From positions 4,774,001 to 4,838,000 of the forward strand of contig NC_018708.1 in the NCBI RefSeq assembly GCF_000302535.1: a stretch of 64,000 nucleotides of DNA. Direction: 5' to 3'. The notes beneath the pieces were generated by a model that saw only the letters and a program-made list of their open reading frames with translations, was not told the DNA's origin and ran no database searches. Source of the DNA: Acidovorax sp. KKS102 (lineage in GTDB: Bacteria > Pseudomonadota > Gammaproteobacteria > Burkholderiales > Burkholderiaceae_C). Made by a program: the position numbers and the translations under genes. Positions 11,175-20,243 of this stretch are shown here, piece by piece (the first letter of the stretch is position 1; each line of letters opens with the position of its first letter).

Positions 11175-12140
11175 ATGCCCGCACTGATCACGCTGACGCT
11201 CAACCCCGCCCTCGACCTGGCGACCACCACCGACCACGTGGCCCCCACGCACAAGCTGCGCTGCGGCCCGGTGCGTCGGTTTGCGGGCGGCGGTGGCATC
11301 AACGTGGCGCGGGTGCTGCACCGCCTGGGCGCGGATGTGTGCGCCTGGGCACTGGCGGGCGGCGCGGCGGGCGCCCAGGTGCAACAGCTGCTGGCCGGCG
11401 AGGGCGTGCCCACGCAGCTGCAGCGCATTGCGGGCGACACGCGCGAGAACTTTTCAGTGGTCGAGACCACCACGGGCCAGGAGTTTCGGTTTGTGCTGCC
11501 CGGCCCCACGCTGCAGGCCAGCGACTGGCAGGCCTGCCTGGATGCGCTGGCAACCCACGCCCCACCACCCCGCTGGCTCATTGCCAGCGGCAGCCTGCCG
11601 CCTGGCACGCCCGACGACTTCTATGCCCAGCTGGTACGCGCTGTATCCGCTGTATCCGGCCAGGGCGTGCGGGTGGCCGTTGACACCTCAGGCCCGCCGC
11701 TGGCGGCGGCATTGAAAGCCGGGGTGGGGCTGGTCAAACCCAGCCTGCGCGAGCTGCGCGACCTGTTGCAGCAGCCGCTGGAGCACGCCGCCGACTGGTG
11801 CACGGCCGCCCAGTCGCTTGTGCACAGCGGCGCGGCCGACACCGTGGCCCTGTCGGTGGGCGAACAAGGCGCGGTGCTGGCCACGCGGGAGGGCGTATGG
11901 CAAGCCCCCGCCCTCAACGTGCCCGCCACCACCGGCACCACGGGCGCGGGCGACTGCTTTCTCGCCGCGCTGGTCTGGGCGCTGGACCGGGGCGATGCGC
12001 CTGCCGAGGCGCTGCGCTGGGGCGTGGCCGCAGGCGCCGCCGCGCTGCTGCACCCGGGCACCACCCTGGCACAGGCTGGTGATGTGCAGCGGCTGGTGCG
12101 CAGCGTGCCCGCACCAGTGGCATTCAACATCCAGCCATAG
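11175..12140 (+). CDS. PfkB-family hexose kinase (1-phosphofructokinase-like)
   Basis: The 321-residue protein belongs to the ribokinase/PfkB family: N-terminal ITLTLNPALDLAT typical of the 1-phosphofructokinase and tagatose-6-phosphate kinase branch, GGGGINVARVLHRLG substrate motif, and the C-terminal PfkB signature TTGTGAGDCFLAAL with the catalytic base Asp near residue 259. It probably phosphorylates a sugar phosphate. No fru PTS genes adjoin, so fructose 1-phosphate is only one option and fructose 6-phosphate (PfkB type) another. It follows the HD-GYP gene by three bases. Confidence 0.85.
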   Translation: MPALITLTLNPALDLATTTDHVAPTHKLRCGPVRRFAGGGGINVARVLHRLGADVCAWALAGGAAGAQVQQLLAGEGVPTQLQRIAGDTRENFSVVETTTGQEFRFVLPGPTLQASDWQACLDALATHAPPPRWLIASGSLPPGTPDDFYAQLVRAVSAVSGQGVRVAVDTSGPPLAAALKAGVGLVKPSLRELRDLLQQPLEHAADWCTAAQSLVHSGAADTVALSVGEQGAVLATREGVWQAPALNVPATTGTTGAGDCFLAALVWALDRGDAPAEALRWGVAAGAAALLHPGTTLAQAGDVQRLVRSVPAPVAFNIQP

Positions 12141-12230
12141 CACCCCGCCTGCAGGGCCAACAGCCCCGTGGGACAATCGCACCTTCCGCAATTTTTACCT
12201 TGGCACGGGCCCGTTCGGCCCTCAAGCACG

Positions 12231-13376
12231 ATGACTGATCTTTCCTCCGGCGCAGCCAGCGCGCCCCACGCTCCCCGCGTGTTCACCCTCAGCGACTTCG
12301 ACTTTTCGCTGCCCCCCGAACTCATTGCCCAGCACCCCGCGCCCGAGCGCAGCGCATCGCGCCTGCTCGACGGCCGCGCCATGCAGCCGGTGGACCGCAT
12401 CTTTCGCGAGCTGCCCGGCCTGCTGCGCGAAGGCGATTTGCTGGTCTTCAACGACACGCGCGTGGTCAAGGCGCGCATCTTTGGCGAGAAGGCCAGTGGC
12501 GGCAAGCTGGAGTTGCTGATCGAGCGCGTGCTGCCCGCCGAGGCGGGCAACCCGGGTAACGAAGTCGTGGCCCACATGAAGGTCAGCAAGAAACCCCTGC
12601 CCGGCAGCGTGGTGCACATGGCCGGTGGCCGCCAGGCCGGTGGCTTTGACGCCCAGCTGCTGGGCCGCTGGCCCACTGAAGACGGTCCGCTGTTCCGCTT
12701 TGCGCTGCACGGCCCGGCGGGCGAATCGCCCTGGGAGCTGATGGACCGCCACGGCCACATCCCGCTGCCGCCCTACATCGAGCGCCACCAGAACAGCGAC
12801 CACGACCCCGACGAGGCCGAAGACAGCCAGCGCTACCAGACCGTGTTTGCCAGCAAGCCCGGTGCCGTGGCCGCCCCCACCGCCGCGCTGCACTTTGACG
12901 AAGGCGTGCTGGCCGACTTGGCTGCGCGCGGCATCGAGCGCGCCAGCGTCACGCTGCATGTGGGCGCAGGCACCTTCCAGCCCTGCAAGACCGAGAACCT
13001 GGCCGAACACCAGATGCACAGCGAGTGGTACGAGATTCCGTTGGCCACGCTGGCCGCGCTGGAGCGCTGCCGCCAGCGCGGCGGCCGCGTGGTGGCCGTG
13101 GGCACCACCACCGTGCGTACGCTGGAGTCGTGGGCGAAGACCGGTCAGGCCTCGGGCGACACCAACATCTTCATCACGCCGGGCTTTGCGTTCCAGGTGG
13201 TGGATGTGCTCATCACCAACTTCCACCTGCCCAAGAGCACGCTGATGATGCTGGTGAGCGCGTTTGCGGGCTACGCCCACATCATGGGCCTGTACCGGCA
13301 CGCGATTGCGCAGCAGTACCGCTTCTTCAGCTATGGCGACGCGATGCTGCTGGAACGCGCACGCAGCACGCCGTGA
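12231..13376 (+). CDS. queA: S-adenosylmethionine:tRNA ribosyltransferase-isomerase QueA
   Basis: QueA transfers and isomerises the ribosyl group of S-adenosylmethionine onto 7-aminomethyl-7-deazaguanine in tRNA, making epoxyqueuosine. The 381 residues include the family hallmarks [62 protein letters not shown] and [21 protein letters not shown] 12231 is preceded by a long untranslated stretch with GGGACAATC at 12170-12178, a plausible -10 region. The stop overlaps the GTG of the next gene by four bases. Confidence 0.95.
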   Translation: MTDLSSGAASAPHAPRVFTLSDFDFSLPPELIAQHPAPERSASRLLDGRAMQPVDRIFRELPGLLREGDLLVFNDTRVVKARIFGEKASGGKLELLIERVLPAEAGNPGNEVVAHMKVSKKPLPGSVVHMAGGRQAGGFDAQLLGRWPTEDGPLFRFALHGPAGESPWELMDRHGHIPLPPYIERHQNSDHDPDEAEDSQRYQTVFASKPGAVAAPTAALHFDEGVLADLAARGIERASVTLHVGAGTFQPCKTENLAEHQMHSEWYEIPLATLAALERCRQRGGRVVAVGTTTVRTLESWAKTGQASGDTNIFITPGFAFQVVDVLITNFHLPKSTLMMLVSAFAGYAHIMGLYRHAIAQQYRFFSYGDAMLLERARSTP

Positions 13377-14278
13377 GCCCCCCAGGCCCTGCGTTGTCGA
13401 CCAGCCCTGCGGCCCGCCGGCGTGCGGCGCTGGCAGGCATCGCGCTGGCCGTGATGGCCTGCGCGTTCTTTGCCTTGCTGGACACCGCGAGCAAGCTGGT
13501 CAGCGTGGGCGTGCCCATCGTCATGGCGCTGTGGATGCGCTACGTGTTCCAGTCGCTGCTGACCACGGCCTTTGTGCTGCAGCGCGCGGGGCGCTCGGCG
13601 CTGCGCACCACACAGCCCCGCTTCCAGGCCCTGCGGGGCGCGCTGTTCGCCATGACCAGCCTGTTCGGCTTCATCAGCCTCACGACCCTGCCGCTGGCGG
13701 AGTTCACGGCCATCGTGGCGACGGTGCCCTTATGTGTGACGGTGGTGGCGGCGCTGTGGCTGCACCAGCCCGTCAGCGTGGTGCGCTGGCTGCTGGTGGT
13801 AACTGGGCTGGCGGGCACGCTCGCCATCATCCGGCCCGGAGGCGAAGCCTTCACCTGGGCGCTGCTGTGGCCGCTGTGCATGCTGGCTGCAGGCACGGGC
13901 TACCAGGTGCTGAGCAGCAAGATGGCGGGCCAGGAGAGCCCCGCCACCACGCAGCTCTACACCAGCTGGATCGCCACCGCGCTGGTGTCGCTGGGCGTGC
14001 CGTTCTTCTGGCAGCCGGTGAGCGACCCGTGGCTGTGGGCCGGCATGTTCACCATGGGCCTGTCGAGCGCGGTGGGACACATGCTGCTGCTCAACGCCTA
14101 TGCACGCACCACGCCGGTGACGATTGCGCCGTTTCTGTATTCGCAGATCGGGTTTGCCATGCTGGCGGGCTGGCTGGTGTACCGCCATGTGCCCGATGCG
14201 TGGTCCATGGCGGGTATTGCGGCCATTGTGCTCAGCGGTGCGGCCAGCGCGTGGCTGACCGTGCGCGAGACACGTTAA
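13373..14278 (+). CDS. EamA/DMT-family permease
   Basis: The 301-residue protein is almost entirely hydrophobic, with about ten predicted membrane helices arranged as two EamA repeats. Characteristic pieces are [15 protein letters not shown] near the start, [19 protein letters not shown] (end of the first repeat) and [19 protein letters not shown] (second repeat). Members of the drug/metabolite transporter superfamily export amino acids, nucleotides or other small solutes. The substrate cannot be read from sequence. A GTG at 13373 overlaps the queA stop, implying coupled translation. Confidence 0.88.
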   Translation: MSPPGPALSTSPAARRRAALAGIALAVMACAFFALLDTASKLVSVGVPIVMALWMRYVFQSLLTTAFVLQRAGRSALRTTQPRFQALRGALFAMTSLFGFISLTTLPLAEFTAIVATVPLCVTVVAALWLHQPVSVVRWLLVVTGLAGTLAIIRPGGEAFTWALLWPLCMLAAGTGYQVLSSKMAGQESPATTQLYTSWIATALVSLGVPFFWQPVSDPWLWAGMFTMGLSSAVGHMLLLNAYARTTPVTIAPFLYSQIGFAMLAGWLVYRHVPDAWSMAGIAAIVLSGAASAWLTVRETR

Positions 14279-14286
14279 GCGCCAAA

Positions 14287-14345
14287 ACAACCGGTAGCGC
14301 TAGTGTAATATGCCCGAACAGCTATACATTCAATAGCAACAAGCC
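14287..14345 (-). repeat. 58-bp dispersed repeat, copy 1 (intergenic)
   Basis: On the minus strand it shows the family landmarks at fixed spacing: TTGCTAT, TATAGCTGTT, GGGCATAT, CACTAGCGCTA and a T-rich end. It aligns without gaps to the copy at 19213-19270. It fills the space between the convergent EamA and gamma-glutamyltransferase genes and is visibly AT-richer than its surroundings. Confidence 0.75.
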
Positions 14346-14363
14346 CGCTACCTGCGGCATGGA

Positions 14364-15965
14364 TCAGAACGCCACCGCGTGCCCGTCCTTGCGCGGGTCC
14401 GAACCTGCGATGTAGCTGTTGCCGTTCTTCAGCACCAGCTGGGCGCCACCAAAGGCGAACACGCCGTTGCCCTCTTCCACCGTCACCTCGTGCCCGCGTG
14501 CGCGCAACGCGGCGACCACAGCAGGGTCAAAGCCTGGCTCCACCGCCACGCCCTTGCCCCCCGTCACGCGCCAGCGGGGCGCATCGGCCGCGGCCTGCGG
14601 GTTCTGGCCGTAGCGCAGCACGCGCAGCGCCATCTGGGTGTGGCCCTGGCTTTGCATGGGGCCGCCCATCACACCAAAGGCCATCTGCGGCGTGCCATCG
14701 GCATGCATGGCAAAGGCCGGGATGATGGTGTGCGAGGGGCGCTTGCGCGGCGCCACCTGGTTGGCGTGACCCGGAATCAGGTTGAAGCCGTGGCCCCGGT
14801 TCTGCAGGCTGATGCCCGTGCCCGGCACCACCACGCCCGAGCCAAAGCCCATGTAGTTGGACTGGATGAACGAGACCATCATGCCGGACGCATCGGCCGC
14901 CGCCAGGTACACCGTGCCGCCGGGGCGGGGCGCGCCGTAGCCAGGGTCGCCAGCGCGCGTGGTGTCGATCAGCGCGGCGCGGCTGCGCAGGTAGTCGGGG
15001 TGCAGCAGCGCATCCGGCTTCACCGGCATGGCGTCGATGTCGGCGTTGTACTGGTGCAGGTCGGCAAACGCGAGCTTCATGGCCTCGATGCTGGCGTGCA
15101 CGGTTTCCACGTCGTCCAGCGGGTGCTTGCCAATGCCATGTGCGTCGAGCATGCCCAGCGCCATCAGCGCGGCAATGCCCTGGCCGTTGGGCGGAATCTC
15201 GTGAATGACCGAGTCACCAAACCGCTGCTGGATGGTGCCCACCCAGTCGGCTTGGTGCGCGGCCAGGTCGGCCATCGTCATCGCGCCGCCGTTGGCTTGC
15301 GCATGGGCGGCGATGCGTTCGGCAATCACGCCGCGGTAGAAGGCTTCGCCCTCCGTTTCGGCAATCAGCTCCAGCGTGCGCGCATGGGCTTCACTGCGAA
15401 AGACTTCACCCGCCTTTGGCACCCGACCATTCGGCATGAAGCACTCGGCAAACCCGGGCTGCGTGCCCAGCTTGGCCGCGCCCAGCGCCCACAGGCGGGC
15501 GATGGTGGGCGACACCGGAAAGCCATTGCGCGCGTAATCGATGGCGGGCTGCGCCAGCTGCGCAAACGGCAGCTTGCCCAGGCGCTTGGACAGCGCCACC
15601 CAGGCCGACACGGCGCCCGGCACGGTGACGGCGTTCCAGCCCGTCTCTGGAATGCCGCCCAGCTTCTCGAAGTATTCAGGCGTCCACGCCGCAGGCGAGC
15701 GGCCCGAAGCATTGAGGCCGTGCAGCTCCTTGCCATCCCACACGATGGCAAACCCGTCGCTGCCCAGCCCGCAGCCCGTGGGCTCCACCACCGTGAGCGC
15801 CATGGCGGCGGCAATGGCGGCATCCACCGCGTTGCCACCTGCCAGCAGCATGCGCAGGCCCGCCTGTGCGGCCAGCGGCTGCGAAGTGGAAACCACATTG
15901 CGGCCCATGACCGCGCTGCGGTTGGAGGCGTAGGGAAGGGACCAGTCGAGGGATGGGGTATTCAT
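14364..15965 (-). CDS. Gamma-glutamyltransferase-family protein
   Basis: The 533-residue protein has the Ntn-hydrolase fold of gamma-glutamyltranspeptidases: GGNAVDAAIAAAMALTVVEP near the N-terminus, GLGSDGFAIVWDG, and the autoprocessing site with the nucleophile Thr351 in PGGTVYLAAADASG. SFIQSNYMGFGSG and GGPMQSQGH complete the small subunit. Unlike periplasmic GGT it has no signal peptide, which suggests a cytoplasmic enzyme acting on gamma-glutamyl or related amide compounds. It lies downstream of a Bug receptor gene on the same strand, so it may process the solute that receptor captures; this is inference. Confidence 0.88.
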   Translation of the reverse strand: MNTPSLDWSLPYASNRSAVMGRNVVSTSQPLAAQAGLRMLLAGGNAVDAAIAAAMALTVVEPTGCGLGSDGFAIVWDGKELHGLNASGRSPAAWTPEYFEKLGGIPETGWNAVTVPGAVSAWVALSKRLGKLPFAQLAQPAIDYARNGFPVSPTIARLWALGAAKLGTQPGFAECFMPNGRVPKAGEVFRSEAHARTLELIAETEGEAFYRGVIAERIAAHAQANGGAMTMADLAAHQADWVGTIQQRFGDSVIHEIPPNGQGIAALMALGMLDAHGIGKHPLDDVETVHASIEAMKLAFADLHQYNADIDAMPVKPDALLHPDYLRSRAALIDTTRAGDPGYGAPRPGGTVYLAAADASGMMVSFIQSNYMGFGSGVVVPGTGISLQNRGHGFNLIPGHANQVAPRKRPSHTIIPAFAMHADGTPQMAFGVMGGPMQSQGHTQMALRVLRYGQNPQAAADAPRWRVTGGKGVAVEPGFDPAVVAALRARGHEVTVEEGNGVFAFGGAQLVLKNGNSYIAGSDPRKDGHAVAF

Positions 15966-16019
15966 AGCGTTCTGACTCTGTTGCCCCGCACAGGGCGGGC
16001 TGCATGAAACCGGCGCGGC

Positions 16020-16131
16020 GCAAAGCGAGGGACGCCGAGGAAGGGCCGCCCCGCACCGAGGGCGTCGTCCCCCTTCCCGAATGGCAACGCCATTCGGGAA
16101 GGGGGAAGCGGCAAAGCCGCTCAGGGGGATG
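16020..16131 (-). repeat. CCCCCTGAG two-hairpin repeat, copy 1
   Basis: On the minus strand, immediately after the TGA of the Bug gene, the order is CCCCCTGAG, stem GCGGC/GCCGC, TTCCCCC, a long perfect stem (TTCCCGAATGG against CCATTCGGGAA, loop about 16095), AGGGGGACG, then GCGGGGCGGCCCTTC. The same order, with different stem sequences, occurs at 31917-32020. It is probably a transcription-terminating or RNA-stabilising element. Confidence 0.75.
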
Positions 16132-17115
16132 TCACTCCAGGGTTATTTTGTGTTGGCGAATGACGGTGGCCCAGCGATTGCTGTCCGCCTGCACCATGGC
16201 ACCAAACTGCGCGGGCGTGCGCGGTGCAGCAGGCTCCACGCCCAACTTGGCCAGGCTCTCGGCCACTTCGGGCGCCTGCACGGCCTTGGCGAAGGCCTTG
16301 TGCACCTTCTCGACCAGCGCGGGCGATGCGCCTGCAGGCAGGTACACCCCGAACCAGGTCACCGACGAATAACCGGGCAGGCCGGACTCAGCCAGCGTGG
16401 GCAGCTCGGGCGCCAGGGTGCTGCGCTTTTCGCTGGTCACCGCGATGGCGCGCAGGCGGCCGGCCTTGGCGTGGGGCATGCCGGTGGGCAGCGAGTCAAA
16501 CAGCACATGCGTCTGCCCGGCAATCAGGTCAGGGATGGCCAGGGCCGTGCCCTTGTAGGGGATGTGGGTCATCTCCACACCCGCCTGGGCGCTGAAGGCG
16601 GCCGTGTTCAGGTGCACGATGGTGCCGTTGCCGCTGGTGGCGTAGTTGAGCTTGCCGGGATGCGCCTTGGCATAGGCAATCAGTTCGCCCACGGTCTTGA
16701 CCGGCAGGCTGTTGGTGACCAGCAGCACGCTGGGTGCGTCGGCCACATGGGCCACGGGCGTGAAGTCTTTGCGCGGGTCGTAGGCCAGCTTGGGCATCAG
16801 GTGGGGCGAGATGGCATGCGTGCTGCTGGTGGTCAGCAGCAGCGTGTAGCCGTCGGGTGCGGCCTTGGCCGCCTCGGCCGTGCCCAGGGTGCCGCCCGCG
16901 CCGGGCTTGTTGTCCACCACCAGTTGCTGCCCCAGGTCGGCCGCGACGCGCTGGGTGACCACGCGGGCCACCAGGTCGGTCGCGCCGCTGGCTGGGAAGG
17001 GCACGATCACCCGCACGGGGCGGTCTGGCCAGTTGGCTTGTGCCTGCGCGGCAGATGCCAGCACCAGCAGGCCGGCCAGGCCCCAGACACCACGGCCCCA
17101 GGAAAGTAGACGCAT
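16132..17115 (-). CDS. Bug-family periplasmic solute receptor (tripartite tricarboxylate transporter type)
   Basis: The 327-residue product starts with a Sec signal peptide ending AQAQA, then the Bug hallmark WPDRPVRVIVPFPASGATDLVARV, DNKPGAGGTLGTAEAAKAAPDGYTLL, and AYAKAHPGKLNYATSGNGT. Bug proteins bind carboxylates, amino acids or amides and are very numerous in this group, often without adjacent TctA/TctB membrane genes, as here. The ATG at 17115 follows GGGAG and yields the standard family length; the frame extends 37 residues further without homology. A divergent LysR gene lies 152 bases away. Confidence 0.9.
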   Translation of the reverse strand: MRLLSWGRGVWGLAGLLVLASAAQAQANWPDRPVRVIVPFPASGATDLVARVVTQRVAADLGQQLVVDNKPGAGGTLGTAEAAKAAPDGYTLLLTTSSTHAISPHLMPKLAYDPRKDFTPVAHVADAPSVLLVTNSLPVKTVGELIAYAKAHPGKLNYATSGNGTIVHLNTAAFSAQAGVEMTHIPYKGTALAIPDLIAGQTHVLFDSLPTGMPHAKAGRLRAIAVTSEKRSTLAPELPTLAESGLPGYSSVTWFGVYLPAGASPALVEKVHKAFAKAVQAPEVAESLAKLGVEPAAPRTPAQFGAMVQADSNRWATVIRQHKITLE

Positions 17116-17210
17116 ACAGAGCACTCCCGCAAAGAAATCGGACACAACAAAGGATGGAACCATCTTAGGAAGCTGCGCCTTGCTTGACCACCAGCATTTC
17201 AGCAAGCTGC

Positions 17211-17227
17211 TTTGCCACCACGGCAAA
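17211..17227. promoter_or_regulatory. Candidate LysR operator dyad
   Basis: TTTGCCACCACGGCAAA is a perfect 6-bp dyad around ACCAC and contains the T-N11-A pattern of LysR binding sites. It lies in the 152-bp interval between the divergent Bug and LysR genes, about 40 bases before the LysR start, where autoregulatory sites are usual. Confidence 0.5.
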
Positions 17228-17267
17228 CCGGCGCATACTGAACACCTCCCTCTCCGCCCCTTCCTCC

Positions 17268-18179
17268 ATGCGTCCCCACCTGCTGCAAGACACCACCCTG
17301 CGCTACTTTCTGGCCGTGGCGCAGAGTGGATCGCTCACCGAGGCTTCGGCCCGGCTGCATGTGGCCGCCTCGGCACTGAGCCGCCAGATCGCGGGGCTGG
17401 AGGCCCAGCTGGGCACGCCCCTCTTTGAGCGCCACCCGCGCGGCATGGTGCTGACGGCGGCGGGCGAGATCCTGGCGGTGCACGCGCGCCGCACGTTGCT
17501 GGACGCCGAGCGCGCGCTGGGCGAGATCGGCGCGCTGCAGGGCCTGCGTGCGGGGCAGGTGCGCCTGGCCACATCGGATGCGTTTGCGAACGAGCTGGTG
17601 CCGCGCCTGTGCGTAGAGTTCCAGCGCACGTACGCAGGAGTGCAGTTCAGCGTGATCGCCTTGCCCACGGCCCAGGTGCCCGACGCCGTGCGCAGCGGCG
17701 CCGCCGACATCGGCCTGTGCTTCAGCCGCGCACCGCACAAAGACATCGACGTGGCCTACCGCCAGAGCGCGCCGGTGCTGGCCCTGCTGCCCCCGGGCCA
17801 CCCACTGGCCAGCGCAGGCAGCGTGACCCTGGCGCAGATGGCCGGGTACCCGCTGGCCCTGCCCCCGGCCGAAACCACGGTGCGCCAGATGATCGACATC
17901 GTCTGCAGCCGCCAGGGCCTGCAGCTCGAAGCCGTGCTCATCAGCAACCACGCCAAGACGGTGGTCAACTTTGTACAGTTGGGCGGCGGCCTGTCCGTGG
18001 CCAGCGAGATCGCCGTGCGCCACCTGGTGGCCGAAGGCGCCATCGTTGCCCTGCCCATCAGCGACCCTGGCATGGACCTGCGCGACATCGAGATCCAGAC
18101 CCTGGCCGGGCGCAGCCTGCCGGTGGCGGCGCAGGCGTTTCTGGAGCTACTCAAGGAGCGGCTACCGCAGCCATGGTAG
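17268..18179 (+). CDS. LysR-family transcriptional regulator
   Basis: The 303-residue protein has an N-terminal winged helix-turn-helix (LRYFLAVAQSGSLTEASARL, ASALSRQIAGLEAQLGTPLF) and a periplasmic-binding-protein-like effector domain (LRAGQVRLATSDAFANELVP; SNHAKTVVNFVQLGGGLSVAS). Divergence from the Bug receptor gene suggests that it controls that gene and the gamma-glutamyltransferase-like gene behind it in response to their substrate. I chose ATG 17268 because the LysR domain begins directly after it; an upstream in-frame start would add 28 residues. Confidence 0.88.
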   Translation: MRPHLLQDTTLRYFLAVAQSGSLTEASARLHVAASALSRQIAGLEAQLGTPLFERHPRGMVLTAAGEILAVHARRTLLDAERALGEIGALQGLRAGQVRLATSDAFANELVPRLCVEFQRTYAGVQFSVIALPTAQVPDAVRSGAADIGLCFSRAPHKDIDVAYRQSAPVLALLPPGHPLASAGSVTLAQMAGYPLALPPAETTVRQMIDIVCSRQGLQLEAVLISNHAKTVVNFVQLGGGLSVASEIAVRHLVAEGAIVALPISDPGMDLRDIEIQTLAGRSLPVAAQAFLELLKERLPQPW

Positions 18180-18192
18180 CCCTGGTCGTGGG

Positions 18193-18462
18193 TTATTCGC
18201 TATGCGGGTCATCACCCGGGAGTCCCAGGCGAATCGGGCCGCCGGGCGCCGTGGCATCCACCAGCACACCGCCGCGCGTGACGCGCAAGCGGTGCTGCTG
18301 TGCCAAAGCCTGCGCCACCTGCCTGACGTGGGGCATGTGCTGACGCCAGGCGCCACCCTCGGAAGCTAAAGCTCGGGCGACCTCTGACGGGCAGATCGTC
18401 GTGTGCGGCTTGCGCTGTGCGAGCAAGGCGAAGATCTGCGCTTCCACGTCTACGTCGGTCAT
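18193..18462 (-). CDS. DUF3253 family protein
   Basis: The 89-residue protein matches the DUF3253 pattern: IFALLAQRKPHTTICPSEVARAL, a central WRQHMPHVRQVAQALAQQ helix region, and C-terminal RVTRGGVLVDATAPGGPIRLG. The layout suggests a small winged-helix-like protein, with no established function. The ATG at 18462 removes 28 unconserved residues from the open frame. It lies just downstream of ung on the same strand. Confidence 0.7.
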   Translation of the reverse strand: MTDVDVEAQIFALLAQRKPHTTICPSEVARALASEGGAWRQHMPHVRQVAQALAQQHRLRVTRGGVLVDATAPGGPIRLGLPGDDPHSE

Positions 18463-18490
18463 GGCGCACTCGTGGTGTTGCGAACCCTGC

Positions 18491-19207
18491 TCAATACCCG
18501 TGCTGCGCGCGAAAATCCCGCGCCTTGCCAAAATGCCCGTTGCCAATGAAGGGCACCGGCGGGCGCAGCGCCGACAGCGGCGAGGGGTGGTTGGAGGTGA
18601 GCACCAGGTGCCCCCGGTCGGCGGGAATCCACGCCCGCTTGGACTGGGCGTGCGAGCCCCAGAGCATGAACACCACCGGGCGCGGGCCCTCGGCCACGTG
18701 GCGGATGACGGTGTCGGTCAGCTCCTCCCAGCCTTTGCCTGCATGGCTGGCGGCCTGGCCCTCTTCGACCGTCAGGCAGGTGTTGAGCAGCAGCACGCCG
18801 TTTTTGGCCCACTTGACCAGGCTGCCGCCCGGGTTCGGGAAGGGGGGGAAGGCCACTCCCAGGTCGCGCTGCATCTCCTTGAAGATGTTCTGCAGCGAGG
18901 GCGGCAGGCGCACGCCGGGCGCGACAGAAAACGCCAGCCCCTCGGCCTGGCCCCGGCCGTGGTACGGGTCCTGCCCGAGGATGACCACGCGCACCTCCTC
19001 GGGCGGCGTCAGCTCCAGCGCGCGCAGCGGCTGGGGCGGAAAAATCGCCGCCCCCGCCTGCAACCGTGCCTGCAAAAACGCGAGCAGTGCCTGCCCGCGC
19101 GCGCCGGCAAAAAAAGCGTCCACCAAGGGCTGCCAGCCCGGGGCTACCGGCCAGTCGGTGGGTTGGGCCGTCTGGAGTTGCGTGGTGGGCATTTCAGAGG
19201 GATTCAT
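18491..19207 (-). CDS. ung: Uracil-DNA glycosylase
   Basis: Ung removes uracil from DNA to begin base-excision repair. The 238-residue protein has the family-1 motifs: [20 protein letters not shown] with the catalytic Asp, [30 protein letters not shown] and the DNA-minor-groove motif SNHPSPLSA with the catalytic His. The start is uncertain between ATG 19207 and ATG 19192; neither has a good ribosome-binding site. The gene lies 70 bases after trpC, separated by a 58-bp repeat copy. Confidence 0.95.
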   Translation of the reverse strand: MNPSEMPTTQLQTAQPTDWPVAPGWQPLVDAFFAGARGQALLAFLQARLQAGAAIFPPQPLRALELTPPEEVRVVILGQDPYHGRGQAEGLAFSVAPGVRLPPSLQNIFKEMQRDLGVAFPPFPNPGGSLVKWAKNGVLLLNTCLTVEEGQAASHAGKGWEELTDTVIRHVAEGPRPVVFMLWGSHAQSKRAWIPADRGHLVLTSNHPSPLSALRPPVPFIGNGHFGKARDFRAQHGY

Positions 19208-19212
19208 GGCGA

Positions 19213-19270
19213 AATAGACTGATAGCGCATGTGATATATGCGCCAACAGCTATCAAAATCATAGCAATTG
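19213..19270 (-). repeat. 58-bp dispersed repeat, copy 2 (trpC-ung spacer)
   Basis: The minus strand shows TTGCTATGATTTTGATAGCT, GGCGCATATATCACATGCGC and a TCAGTC-T-rich end. It aligns without gaps with the copies at 14287, 41533 and 58355. It occupies almost the entire trpC-ung spacer. Confidence 0.8.
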
Positions 19271-19277
19271 ATCACTG

Positions 19278-20081
19278 TCAAGCAAACAGCTTGGCCAGCG
19301 CCAGGCCGGGGTCGTCGGCGCGCATGAAGGCCTCGCCCACCAGGAAGGCATGCACGCCCGCGTCGCGCATGGTCTTCACGTCGGCAGGCTTCAGGATGCC
19401 CGACTCGGTGACCAGCAGGCGGTCAGCGGGCACATCCTTGAGCATGCCCAGTGTTGTGTCCAGCGTGACCTCGAACGTGCGCAGGTTGCGGTTGTTGATG
19501 CCGACCAGCGGGGTCTTGAGCTTCAGCGCGCGCTCCAGCTCGGCGCGGTCGTGCACCTCCACCAGCACCGCCATGTCCAGGCTGCGGGCGATGGCTTCAA
19601 AGTCGGCCATCTGGGCATCGTCCAGGCAGGCGGCGATCAGCAGCACAGCGTCGGCGCCCATGGCACGCGATTCATAGATCTGGTACGCGTCCACCATGAA
19701 GTCCTTGCGCAGCACGGGCAGCGTAGTGCTAGCGCGGGCTTGCTTCAGGTAGTCGGGCTGGCCCTGGAAGAACTGGCGGTCGGTCAGCACCGACAGGCAG
19801 GCCGCGCTGACCTTGCCATCGCCTTCCATGTAGCTCTGGGCGATGTCGGCCGGCTCGAAATTGGCGCGCAGCACGCCCTTGCTGGGGCTGGCTTTCTTGA
19901 CCTCGGCAATCACGGCGGCCTGGCCCTTGGCGATCTTGGCGCGCAGTGCGCCTTCAAAGTCGCGCGTGAGCACGCGGCTCTCGGCGTCGGCGCGCATGGC
20001 GTCAAAGGGCAGGCGCTTTTTGGCGGCGGCCACTTCTTCGTGCTTGACGGCCACGATCTTGTTGAGGATGTCACTGCTCAT
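19278..20081 (-). CDS. trpC: Indole-3-glycerol phosphate synthase
   Basis: TrpC converts carboxyphenylamino-deoxyribulose phosphate to indoleglycerol phosphate. The 267-residue beta/alpha barrel carries [17 protein letters not shown] (phosphate-binding loop and catalytic Lys), [55 protein letters not shown] and [10 protein letters not shown]. It is a monofunctional enzyme, not fused to TrpF. Its start codon overlaps the end of the small membrane-protein gene, so the two are coupled. Confidence 0.96.
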   Translation of the reverse strand: MSSDILNKIVAVKHEEVAAAKKRLPFDAMRADAESRVLTRDFEGALRAKIAKGQAAVIAEVKKASPSKGVLRANFEPADIAQSYMEGDGKVSAACLSVLTDRQFFQGQPDYLKQARASTTLPVLRKDFMVDAYQIYESRAMGADAVLLIAACLDDAQMADFEAIARSLDMAVLVEVHDRAELERALKLKTPLVGINNRNLRTFEVTLDTTLGMLKDVPADRLLVTESGILKPADVKTMRDAGVHAFLVGEAFMRADDPGLALAKLFA

Positions 20082-20223
20082 GGTGGGCTGCCTTGTCGGT
20101 TTCGGTGGGCTCGGCGGAGCCCTGTTTCAGAATGCGGGTGAACACACGGTGCATCACGACCCCTGCCACGATGAACAGGGCAGAGACGCCCAGTGCAATC
20201 CAGGTGCCAGGGTCATGCCACAT
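20071..20223 (-). CDS. Small membrane protein within the trp operon (50 aa)
   Basis: This 50-codon frame runs from ATG 20223 to TGA 20071-20073. It begins [12 protein letters not shown], continues into a single hydrophobic helix ([12 protein letters not shown], residues about 13-24), then a positively charged RVFTRILKQ and an acidic/His-rich tail ending AAHHEQ. It starts 20 bases after the trpD stop and its last codons overlap the trpC start out of frame. Position, a typical membrane-protein charge pattern and tight coupling support it as real. No function is known to me; it could assist the nearby LysE-type exporter or be an unrelated small membrane protein. Confidence 0.6.
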   Translation of the reverse strand: MWHDPGTWIALGVSALFIVAGVVMHRVFTRILKQGSAEPTETDKAAHHEQ

Positions 20224-20243
20224 GGCCAGGTCAGGCCGCCGTA

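Noticed and set aside
9780..11384. Long N-terminal extension of the recG frame
   Set aside because: The extension overlaps the HD-GYP and sugar-kinase genes on the other strand, has shadow-type composition and adds over 500 residues not found in RecG.
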